This document shows positions 1-5,981 of a stretch of 9,509 nt of DNA, piece after piece (the first letter of the stretch is position 1; every line of letters begins with the position of its first letter). A program made the position numbers and the translations under genes. The notes below the pieces were generated by a model. It did not search any database, was not told the origin of the DNA, and was given only the letters and a program-made list of their open reading frames with translations. Origin of the DNA: Limisphaerales bacterium. GTDB lineage: Bacteria > Verrucomicrobiota > Verrucomicrobiia > Limisphaerales > PALSA-1396. The stretch spans positions 14,352 through 23,860 of the forward strand of contig PLJQ01000102.1 in assembly GCA_003140275.1 (NCBI GenBank), written 5' to 3'.

Positions 1-138
1 CCTCACCCCAACCCTCTCCCCCCGGAGAGGGAGTTTTCCCTCGCTGCGCCGGGGTGGATCCGGGAGCACGGGATTTGCGACGGCGCTCGCTGGTATCCCC
101 TTCTCCCCGGGGGAGAGGGCCGGGGTGAGGGCGAACGT
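1..138. repeat. Paired palindromic (REP/MITE-like) element inside recQ
   Basis: The left arm (1-33, beginning CCTCACCCCAACCCTCTCCC) is an imperfect inverted copy of the right arm (98-136, ending GGGCCGGGGTGAGGGCG). Each arm also carries its own short dyad of the CTCTCCCC/GGGGAGAG kind. About 64 bases of unrelated sequence lie between them. The same arm sequence recurs at 8281-8319 and 8430-8469, so this is a dispersed family. The left arm may extend a few bases beyond the window. Here the element lies in the recQ frame and has no stop codon in that frame. Confidence 0.85.
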
Positions 139-1323
139 TTCACTCGTCTGACTCACTCCAAACTCCTCGCCGAAGTAGGCGAGCAATTCCCGTCGCCGGC
201 AGCCCGCGCATTCGGCGTAGTGAACCATCTGCCGCAATTGCTCGCGCGCAATCTGTTGTTCCTTCGGGTCGGGTTTCTCGTCGATGAACTGGGTCTGCTT
301 GACCACGTCCCCTGGACTGAAAAGCAAAACACATTCGCCCGGCAAACCGTCGCGTCCCGCGCGTCCCGTTTCCTGATAGTAGCCCTCGATGTTTTTCGGC
401 AGGTCGTAGTGGACGACAAACCGCACGTTTGGCTTGTTGATGCCCATGCCGAAGGCGATGGTCGCGCAGATTACGCGCGCGTCGTCCCGCAGAAAGAGTT
501 CCTGATGCTCGGAACGCTCCTTCGGCGTCAGCCCGGCGTGATACGGACGCGCCTGCACGCCGTCCTCAGTCAGGTTTGCCGCCACACGCTCCACCGTCTT
601 GCGCGACTGGCAATAAACGATACCGCTTTCCTTTGGCCGGGCGCGCACGAAGTCCAATAATTGATCGTAAGGCTTGCTCTTGGCGACGACGCGGTAGGTC
701 AGGTTCGGACGATTGAAACTGGCGACATAACAACGCGGCTCGCGCAGCTTCAAATGATTCACGATGTCTGCGCGCACGCGCCCGGTGGCCGTGGCGGTGA
801 GCGCCATGAACGGGAGGGTCGGGAAAAGTTCGCGCAGGCTTGCAAGCTGGCGGTATTCCGGGCGGAAGTCGTGACCCCACTCGCTGATGCAATGCGCCTC
901 GTCCACCGCCGCGAGGTTCACGTTCCAGCGCCGCAAGTCTTCCAGGAATCCGGACAACATGAGTCGCTCCGGCGCGGCGTAGAGCAGGCGGAATTCGCCG
1001 TTATGCAACCCGCGCAAACGCTCCCGCGATTCGCCCGCCGCGAGGGAAGAGTTGAGGAACGTCGCCGGTACGCCGCTCGCCTGCAATGCATCCACCTGAT
1101 CTTTCATCAACGCAATCAGCGGCGACACCACGAGCGTCAACCCCGGCCGCACCATCGCCGGCAACTGAAAGCAAAGCGATTTGCCGCCGCCGGTTGGCAA
1201 CAGCGCGAACACATCCTTGCCCGCCAACGCATCGCGGATGATTTCCTCCTGCAACGGGCGAAAGGAGGTGAAACCAAAGTGTTGTTTCAGAACGTGTAAC
1301 AGCGGCTGACTTTCGGGCTTCAT
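1..1323 (-). CDS. recQ: ATP-dependent DNA helicase RecQ, 3' end outside window, repeat-invaded
   Basis: This is a superfamily 2 3'-5' DNA helicase acting in recombination and repair. The frame is open from an ATG at 1321-1323 to the left edge, giving 441 codons without a stop. Visible motifs are the RecQ motif 0 region (FGFTSFRPLQ, residues 16-25), Walker A PTGGGKS (43-49), DEAH box (141-144) followed by the aromatic-rich loop HCISEWGHDFRPEY, motif III TATAT (176-180) and motif VI QETGRAGRDG (317-326). The zinc-binding region begins with Cys372 and Cys375 and the family string LLAYFGEEFG. From about residue 396 the RecQ sequence gives way to a translated palindromic repeat (residues about 396-441, starting ALTPALSPGE). 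The remaining three zinc cysteines, expected soon after YFGEE, are not seen before the window ends, so the WH and HRDC domains cannot be judged. A GTG two codons upstream (1327-1329) is an alternative start; no clear Shine-Dalgarno is seen. Helicase assignment is very secure; whether the full protein is functional is open. Confidence 0.95.
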   Translation of the reverse strand, partial: MKPESQPLLHVLKQHFGFTSFRPLQEEIIRDALAGKDVFALLPTGGGKSLCFQLPAMVRPGLTLVVSPLIALMKDQVDALQASGVPATFLNSSLAAGESRERLRGLHNGEFRLLYAAPERLMLSGFLEDLRRWNVNLAAVDEAHCISEWGHDFRPEYRQLASLRELFPTLPFMALTATATGRVRADIVNHLKLREPRCYVASFNRPNLTYRVVAKSKPYDQLLDFVRARPKESGIVYCQSRKTVERVAANLTEDGVQARPYHAGLTPKERSEHQELFLRDDARVICATIAFGMGINKPNVRFVVHYDLPKNIEGYYQETGRAGRDGLPGECVLLFSPGDVVKQTQFIDEKPDPKEQQIAREQLRQMVHYAECAGCRRRELLAYFGEEFGVSQTSETFALTPALSPGEKGIPASAVANPVLPDPPRRSEGKLPLRGERVGVR

Positions 1324-1583
1324 TGACACCCAAACATGACCGGTATCCCGCCCGTGGAGCAAGTGCTTCTTCGGGCGCGTGACTTCACCGCAGACCCGGC
1401 GCGTTCCGACGCGCATCGCCTCCCCGGATGAGAACCTGAATCCGCCAGGGGGCGTGAGCAACGGGTTGGCAAGTCTCGGGACAACCCCTTCGCAGGTAAG
1501 ATCAGAAACTGCACTCATTCGCTTTGGTTGGGCTTGATTCAGTCGGATTGGAGTGGATTTCGACGCGTCCGGATTTTGCGTTT
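1324..1583. other. Non-coding stretch upstream of recQ
   Basis: I see no supported gene here. The open frames in either direction are short and have no recognisable family pattern. A small dyad, GCGCGT-TCCG-ACGCGC, lies near 1400 without a T-run, so it is not a convincing terminator. The region must hold the recQ promoter, reading leftward, but I cannot pick out clear -35/-10 boxes. Confidence 0.5.
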
Positions 1584-1619
1584 TCAAGATGGGTTCGTTT
1601 GGCAAAAAATCACTTTCAT
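1584..1619 (-). other. Short tail after the remnant, encoding FCQTNPS
   Basis: Directly after the stop of the upstream fragment, an ATG opens an 11-codon frame ending FCQTNPS and then TGA. From memory, short QTNP/KTNP strings trail multi-copy hypothetical proteins in Verrucomicrobia and Planctomycetes, so this is probably part of the same dispersed sequence. It is not proposed as a functional gene. Confidence 0.3.
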
Positions 1620-1838
1620 TCACGCTCCTTCCGACACCTCCACCGCCAGCGGCCCCGGCACCGTCTCGCCTCGGCGCAGGCGCTGCACCCGTTCCAACTG
1701 GCTCATGGCGCGATATAACTGCCGCTCCAGCTTCGTCTCGTAGCGCAGAATTTTATCGATTGTTTCCATGGCCGGCAGCACGGCCGCTGCCTGCCGCGCT
1801 TTTTCCGTTCTTTTCTCCCGCGCTTCACAGTCAGCTTT
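1620..1838 (-). pseudogene. C-terminal remnant of a dispersed Verrucomicrobial hypothetical protein family
   Basis: An open frame of about 72 codons runs from just after a TAG (1839-1841) to a TGA (1620-1622). It reads EAREKRTEKARQAAA, then METIDKILRYETKLERQLYR, then a coiled-coil-like MSQLERVQRLRRGE and a tail ending in PGPLAVEVSEGA. This closely resembles my memory of the C terminus of a multi-copy family in Pedosphaera-like genomes that usually begins with a STGPRTxEGK-type N terminus. Only about 36 bases separate the fragment from the TMEM175 stop, so the N-terminal part is absent. An internal ATG at 1767-1769 could give a 49-aa peptide, and a small live gene cannot be excluded. The charged helical character is visible; the family link is from memory. 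Confidence 0.5.
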
Positions 1839-1874
1839 CTACCACAAGATACTGAGTATGCCCGGCGCGTCTGT

Positions 1875-2483
1875 TCACTGCTCGCGTTTCTCCAGCACGC
1901 GCTCGATCCGGCGGTCGGGAATGAGCCACAGGAGGGCGACGCATACATACAAGCCGCTGGCAATCCACGGACTCACAAACGCGAGCGGGATGGCCATGAG
2001 ATAGAGCGCCGGGGAGAGCTTGCCTTTCCAATCACCGCCGATGGCGGACGCGAGCAGGGAGTCGCGGCCCTGCTGCGCGATGATGGCGCGCTGCAAAATG
2101 TAATAAGCAATGGCCGCCATCAGCAGCACAAAGCCATAGATGGAGGTGGGCGTGGGCGCGAGGTGGTTCTCGCCCATCCAACCTGTCGTAAAGGGAAAAA
2201 GCGACAGCCAGAAAAGCAGGTGCAGGTTCGCCCACAGGATGCCGCCACTGACGTGTTTGGTGGCATGGAACAGGTGGTGATGGTTGTTCCAGTAAATGCC
2301 GACATAGATGAAACTCAATACATAACTCAAAAAGACCGGCAGAAGCGGTTTCAGGTCGGCGAGTTCAGCCGGGTGTGGCGCTGGTTCAACCGTGTACAGC
2401 GGCACTTTCAATTCCAGCACCATGATGGTGATGATGATGGCGAGTACGCCGTCGCTGAAGGCTTCAAGCCGGTTCTTATGCAT
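1875..2483 (-). CDS. TMEM175/DUF1211 family membrane protein, probable potassium channel
   Basis: This is a 202-aa integral membrane protein with six hydrophobic segments at about residues 12-29, 46-65, 82-98, 113-131, 155-171 and 174-188. The N terminus carries the family signature RLEAFSD (residues 5-11), matching the RxxxFSD motif of TMEM175 channels at the start of the first helix. A histidine-rich loop (NNHHHLFH, 66-73) follows helix 2. Bacterial TMEM175 proteins have six helices per subunit, assemble as tetramers and conduct potassium with low selectivity; I infer the same role here. I chose the ATG at 2481-2483, which places FSD at the usual distance from the start; a TTG three codons upstream (2490-2492) is possible. 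The C-terminal tail is short and charged (RRIERVLEKREQ). There is no sign of functional linkage to the downstream remnant or the upstream operon. Confidence 0.9.
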   Translation of the reverse strand: MHKNRLEAFSDGVLAIIITIMVLELKVPLYTVEPAPHPAELADLKPLLPVFLSYVLSFIYVGIYWNNHHHLFHATKHVSGGILWANLHLLFWLSLFPFTTGWMGENHLAPTPTSIYGFVLLMAAIAYYILQRAIIAQQGRDSLLASAIGGDWKGKLSPALYLMAIPLAFVSPWIASGLYVCVALLWLIPDRRIERVLEKREQ

Positions 2484-2675
2484 GAACCACAAATATCAAA
2501 ACGGGTGACGACTGTCTCCTGTCTTCCCGCCCGAAAACGCCTCGTTGCTCATGCGGGCAGACCTACTGATTGTGAGGTGACCCGTCCGGCTCGCACCGAG
2601 CTACGCTGGGAAAACGTCCCACACAATAATTCTCCTTCCTCTCCCTGAACGAGTAGTGGGCCGGAGGAATCGAAA
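2484..2675. other. Gap between vsr and the TMEM175 gene
   Basis: I see no supported gene in these 192 bases. The segment should hold the 3' end of the methyltransferase operon and the promoter of the TMEM175 gene. No strong hairpin with a T-tract was found after the vsr stop; a weak TTCCTC...GAGGAA pairing with a long loop is present near 2634-2665. This is also the candidate left boundary of the lower-GC operon. Confidence 0.4.
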
Positions 2676-3083
2676 TCAGCCCAATGCCCGCTGAATCCGC
2701 CGCAACAAGCGGATTTCATTCTTCCGGGCAAGTTCATGCTCCCAGATTCGCAATACGCGCCAGCCTTTCTTCCGTAAAGCGCGAGACACGGAACTGTCAC
2801 GGGCTTTATTTCGAATCATTTTAGCCCGCCAGTACGTTTGATTGCTGCGTGGTGGTTTTGAATGTTTCAAGCAGCCGTGCCAGAAACAGCCGTCCACAAA
2901 AAGCGTGAGCCGCGCCTGCCTGAAAACGAAATCTGGCTTGCCGAAGATTTTTTGATTCCGCCACCCAGTGATTCGTTGACGCTGGAATAGTTTTGCGAGC
3001 GCAAGTTCCGTGTCCTTGTTGCCGCGCGAAAGTATGCACGACATGACGTCCGAGCGCTTGCGGGTGGAGAAAACGTCGGTCAT
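2676..3083 (-). CDS. vsr: Vsr-type very-short-patch DNA mismatch endonuclease
   Basis: This 135-aa protein has the length and order of motifs of the Vsr family, a PD-(D/E)XK-fold enzyme that nicks DNA 5' of the T in T:G mismatches left by deaminated 5-methylcytosine. The N terminus has the usual xxRSxxMSxIxxxxxxxE pattern (RSDVMSCILSRGNKDTE, residues 10-26). GKPDFVF places the catalytic aspartate at Asp51, followed by LFVDGCFWHGC (61-71) and GWRVLRIWEHEL (107-118). Compared with E. coli Vsr as I remember it, the active-site His64 is Asp64, the HHHHC run is HGCLKH, and the WEC cysteine is a histidine (His116). Cys66, Cys71, His74 and His116 could still form a zinc site. The VDGCFWHGC form occurs in many family members. 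It is the last gene of the operon, 32 bases after the preceding stop. It may repair methylation-linked mismatches or be the nuclease arm of a restriction-like system. Confidence 0.9.
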   Translation of the reverse strand: MTDVFSTRKRSDVMSCILSRGNKDTELALAKLFQRQRITGWRNQKIFGKPDFVFRQARLTLFVDGCFWHGCLKHSKPPRSNQTYWRAKMIRNKARDSSVSRALRKKGWRVLRIWEHELARKNEIRLLRRIQRALG

Positions 3084-3115
3084 TTCGTCGCCTATTGATT
3101 GCCGATGGCAGATTC

Positions 3116-4309
3116 CTAACCCTCACCGATCGTGCATAGCTGTGTTATTTCCTCCCTGATCTGATCAAATATCTCCGGCACATTGTATGAAATCTCCAAG
3201 AGCTTTTCCTCAACGTCCACTGGCTTATGCTGCTGGATGCACTTCACAAGGTTCTGCTCCATCCACGTTTCTCGCGGCGTGCTTTTTGTCGGGACTTCGG
3301 CAACCGATACCGTTCCACGAGAAAAAACCAGCACTTGCTTACAAATCGTGTATTTGGGGACGCCTTTGGGGTAACGCTGATATTGGTAACAGTGGTAACT
3401 TTCAAGTTGGATGTTGAAGTGGTGGGCACGATCAATCAGCCATTTCACGACTGCCTGAGAGATGCAGGTCTCGACTCTTTTTTGCTTCAGGTTGGCCACA
3501 TTATGCTCCTCATGGCGTTCAAGGAATGCGTCTCTCACCGCTGGATAGTCTCCGATATTCTTTTGGAGGTTGTCGAACAGTTGGGCAAGGGCTATTTCCT
3601 CCCAGTCTGAATGGACGTTGCGAAACGTCAAAAAAAGAGCCCATTTCGCCGAGTGTTCTGACTGGCGTTTGAAAACAGCATTGATGGCTTGCATCGTTTT
3701 TGAATACGGCCCTTCGTGCTGCGGGGTCAGGCTGGTGGTGAGATCCAAATTGACGACATCAAATGGGAACAGCGATTGCAGTTCTGAATAGTAATCGTTT
3801 TTTGCGTCTGTCAGAGCGCTTTCGACTGAACAGTTTGCCAGGAGCTTGAACTTCGGACTGCGCCCGGCCATTCGGCCAAATTTCGACGGGTCGGCTTCGA
3901 AGCCAGCAACATAAACGCAGTTTGAATCGATCGGGTCTATGTCCAAGAGGTTTTCCCGCAATAGAAGCCCAACATCAAGCCGATGGAATCCCGGAAGCGT
4001 GAAATATCTGATGCCTCGACCGTGAATTTCTCTTACATTCTGAGCCAAGTCTTTGATCGTTTTCAGCCAGACTTTGCTGCGAACCCAATGCTTCTCAATG
4101 TCCGTGTATTCCCGCTCGCGTTCTCGCAGCTTGTCGGCGTTTAGTTCATCGAACAGAAGGTCATGGGACTCCAATACTTTTTCATCCTGTTGCTTTTCTT
4201 GCGACAGTTGCTCAATGAGCGCGTCCACCTTGTGCGACGATTCAACGCGATCACTCGAATGATCGTTCGCATCGTCTGGATTCTGTTCGGCGCTGATTTC
4301 GGTGGTCAT
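3116..4309 (-). CDS. Unrecognised 397-aa operon protein, possible methyltransferase-like (Rossmann) core
   Basis: I do not recognise this family with confidence. Residues 1-75 are very acidic and charged, rich in E, D, K and Q, and probably disordered or coiled-coil (for example DALIEQLSQEKQQDEKVLES). The body begins near residue 76. RYFTLPGFHRLDVGLLLREN (101-120), then VYVAGFEADPSKFGRMAG (132-149) and FPFDVVNLDLTTSL (181-194), followed by ALFLTFRN (224-231), give alternating hydrophobic strands with an acidic residue after the second and an NLD-type motif after the fourth. This is the pattern of SAM-dependent methyltransferases, but a clear glycine-rich motif I is missing, so binding of SAM is doubtful. 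The C-terminal third contains aromatic and histidine-rich segments (SYHCYQYQRYPKGVPKY, 304-320). There is no signal peptide or membrane segment. Its place between the GHKL ATPase and vsr suggests it is a dedicated component, perhaps a DNA-recognition or scaffold subunit. The start is the ATG at 4307-4309. Confidence 0.8.
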   Translation of the reverse strand: MTTEISAEQNPDDANDHSSDRVESSHKVDALIEQLSQEKQQDEKVLESHDLLFDELNADKLREREREYTDIEKHWVRSKVWLKTIKDLAQNVREIHGRGIRYFTLPGFHRLDVGLLLRENLLDIDPIDSNCVYVAGFEADPSKFGRMAGRSPKFKLLANCSVESALTDAKNDYYSELQSLFPFDVVNLDLTTSLTPQHEGPYSKTMQAINAVFKRQSEHSAKWALFLTFRNVHSDWEEIALAQLFDNLQKNIGDYPAVRDAFLERHEEHNVANLKQKRVETCISQAVVKWLIDRAHHFNIQLESYHCYQYQRYPKGVPKYTICKQVLVFSRGTVSVAEVPTKSTPRETWMEQNLVKCIQQHKPVDVEEKLLEISYNVPEIFDQIREEITQLCTIGEG

Positions 4310-4328
4310 CGGGAGTCGGCATGAAATG

Positions 4329-5972
4329 CTAATCTTTGACTGCTAATGCCAGCGCTTCGAGAAGGGTGTCAGCTTCTTCGACGTTGATTTCCGACAAGAC
4401 TTCGCTGGAGACTAAAACCTGGAGCAGTCTGAAAAAGCGTTCCTCTGCTTCACTCGAAATCTCATTGGCCGATGAAAACGTTTCCCATTTCGCCTTATCA
4501 AGAATTAGATTTATCCCGTCTGTTCCAATCCAAGTTGAGATGGCTGGTTCGCTGACGGACTTGAATTCGATTTTCCCGGTCAGCGGGGCAGAGAGCTTGG
4601 AAAGTTTTTCTTCAAAGCGAGTTTGCAGTGTTGTCGCGAGAGCCGCTTGGTTTTCCTCGCGGAACTTTTTCGATCGGGACTTGAATTCAGGGAAAATCTT
4701 TGTTCGCAAAAGCTCCCAAACGTGCGCTCGCATTGCTTGGAAGTGAACGTCCGTTTCCCGAAAACTGTCGCGGTCAATATTCAAAGCCGGCTCTAATCCA
4801 TCTTCAACGTAAATTTCACCCGTCACTTGGCCAAATTTGATTCCTTCATCAAACGGGTAACCAAGCCAAGACTTGTCGTATCGGCCAATTCCGACGTTGC
4901 GAATGCGAATATGAACTCCTTTAAACTCTTCCGGATGGATGCGAGGCTGCTGGCTGTAAATGTATCCACTGAAGCGCAGACGCCGCCCGGCCACGACCTT
5001 GTCGTAATCGAGCAAATAAACTTTCGGGTCTGGACTGGAATAATTGAATGCCTTGGTATTGGGAAAAAGTTGCGGACGGAACAACTCGATCCCGTCAACA
5101 AATAGTTTAAACGATTTAACTTTGGGAGGAGAGAACTTGGCTGCACCTTCGATTTTTCGATGGCTTTCCTCGAAAGGGCCATCCGGCAAATAATTCAATG
5201 GCGTGAGCAAAGCGAGTTCCCAAAGCATGTAGTAGTAGCCATCCAAAACTAAATCTGCCCGTTGCGCAGACCTTACTATTCCGACCAACTCTGCGAAATT
5301 TTTCACTTTCGGCTTTTCCACCGACAGGATTTCTTCCGCACCGACAGCCTTTCTGACTGCATTGGTCATTTCGCTTATCAGCCCCTTCTTCGCGTCAGGA
5401 ACAGTTATGACGGTGTATTGCAGGTCTGCGGCCTCTGGCAAGTCGTCCACGTAACGAACCGCACCGATTTGCACTTTTCCCTCCGGGTCAATCTTGGCCA
5501 TGTTTTTGAGGGCGGCATCTTCGCGGTGGAATGGTTCAAGGTTAACTTCCGCCGTGAAACGAGTTTTACTGCCCTTGACAGTCGAGGACACATAAAAACG
5601 ATTCCCTAATTGTGCCACCGCCAACATGCCAATCCCGATTCTCCCGATCAGCTTCCGTTTGAAAACGTCAGACGTCTCGCCATCCATGCGCTTTCGGCTG
5701 CCGCCAATGTGCGTAACTACTTCCAGAAATTTTTCGATTGTCATACCTGTGCCATTATCCTCAATGACCAACGTTCGGAAATGGTGCGCATCAGTGGTGA
5801 TTGTTACCTTCTCTGCGTCGGCATCGTAGGCATTTGAAACAAGCTCTTTCAACGCGGCTGCCGGCGATCTGTAAACGCCTGAACTGATGTCCGCGATGAT
5901 TTTTTGGGCCGCGACAATATCTCGTCGCTTTGGCTTTTTGTCAGGCGGCAGCAGATGGTCTTGATTGCCCAT
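4329..5972 (-). CDS. GHKL-fold ATPase (HSP90/MutL/MORC-like), operon-associated
   Basis: This is a 547-aa protein with a clear N-terminal GHKL ATP-binding domain. The Bergerat-fold motifs are the N box ALKELVSNAYDADA (40-53), with catalytic-type Glu43 and magnesium-binding Asn47, motif II EDNGTGM (71-77) and motif III GRIGIGMLAVAQLG (110-123). The middle (about 290-410) contains FSGYIYSQQPRIHPEEFKGV, RIRNVGIG and an LNIDRDSF segment, and probably forms the S5-like transducer domain that couples ATP hydrolysis to movement in GHKL proteins. Residues about 420-460 are charged and helical, and the C terminus ends in an acidic leucine-rich helix (LLEALALAVKD) that could mediate dimerisation. It has no histidine-kinase phosphoacceptor domain and no recognisable MutL endonuclease motif. 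It starts at the ATG 5970-5972, 9 bases after the methyltransferase stop. By analogy with MutL and MORC proteins it may act as an ATP-gated clamp on DNA; the actual role is unknown. Confidence 0.9.
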   Translation of the reverse strand: MGNQDHLLPPDKKPKRRDIVAAQKIIADISSGVYRSPAAALKELVSNAYDADAEKVTITTDAHHFRTLVIEDNGTGMTIEKFLEVVTHIGGSRKRMDGETSDVFKRKLIGRIGIGMLAVAQLGNRFYVSSTVKGSKTRFTAEVNLEPFHREDAALKNMAKIDPEGKVQIGAVRYVDDLPEAADLQYTVITVPDAKKGLISEMTNAVRKAVGAEEILSVEKPKVKNFAELVGIVRSAQRADLVLDGYYYMLWELALLTPLNYLPDGPFEESHRKIEGAAKFSPPKVKSFKLFVDGIELFRPQLFPNTKAFNYSSPDPKVYLLDYDKVVAGRRLRFSGYIYSQQPRIHPEEFKGVHIRIRNVGIGRYDKSWLGYPFDEGIKFGQVTGEIYVEDGLEPALNIDRDSFRETDVHFQAMRAHVWELLRTKIFPEFKSRSKKFREENQAALATTLQTRFEEKLSKLSAPLTGKIEFKSVSEPAISTWIGTDGINLILDKAKWETFSSANEISSEAEERFFRLLQVLVSSEVLSEINVEEADTLLEALALAVKD

Positions 5973-5981
5973 GAGTGTAAT

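Noticed and set aside
1..138. A CRISPR array, suggested by repeated CTCACCCC/GTGAGG units.
   Set aside because: There are only two arms per site, in inverted orientation, without regular spacers, and the same pairs occur in an unrelated gap.
220..1299. Two consecutive plus-strand open frames (220-660 and 661-1299) opposite recQ.
   Set aside because: They are antisense to a gene with all helicase motifs, are rich in R, H and V as expected of GC-rich shadows, and show no family pattern.
1320..1514. Minus-strand 64-aa frame upstream of recQ.
   Set aside because: It overlaps the recQ start, has no family pattern and no ribosome site; treated as chance.
1553..1855. Plus-strand 100-aa proline/alanine-rich frame.
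   Set aside because: It is antisense to the better-supported remnant at 1620-1838; the proline and alanine bias follows from GC-rich sequence.
3116..4309. Reading the 397-aa protein as an active SAM methyltransferase.
   Set aside because: Strand-like motifs are present but a glycine-rich SAM-binding motif I is not visible, so only a tentative fold suggestion is given.
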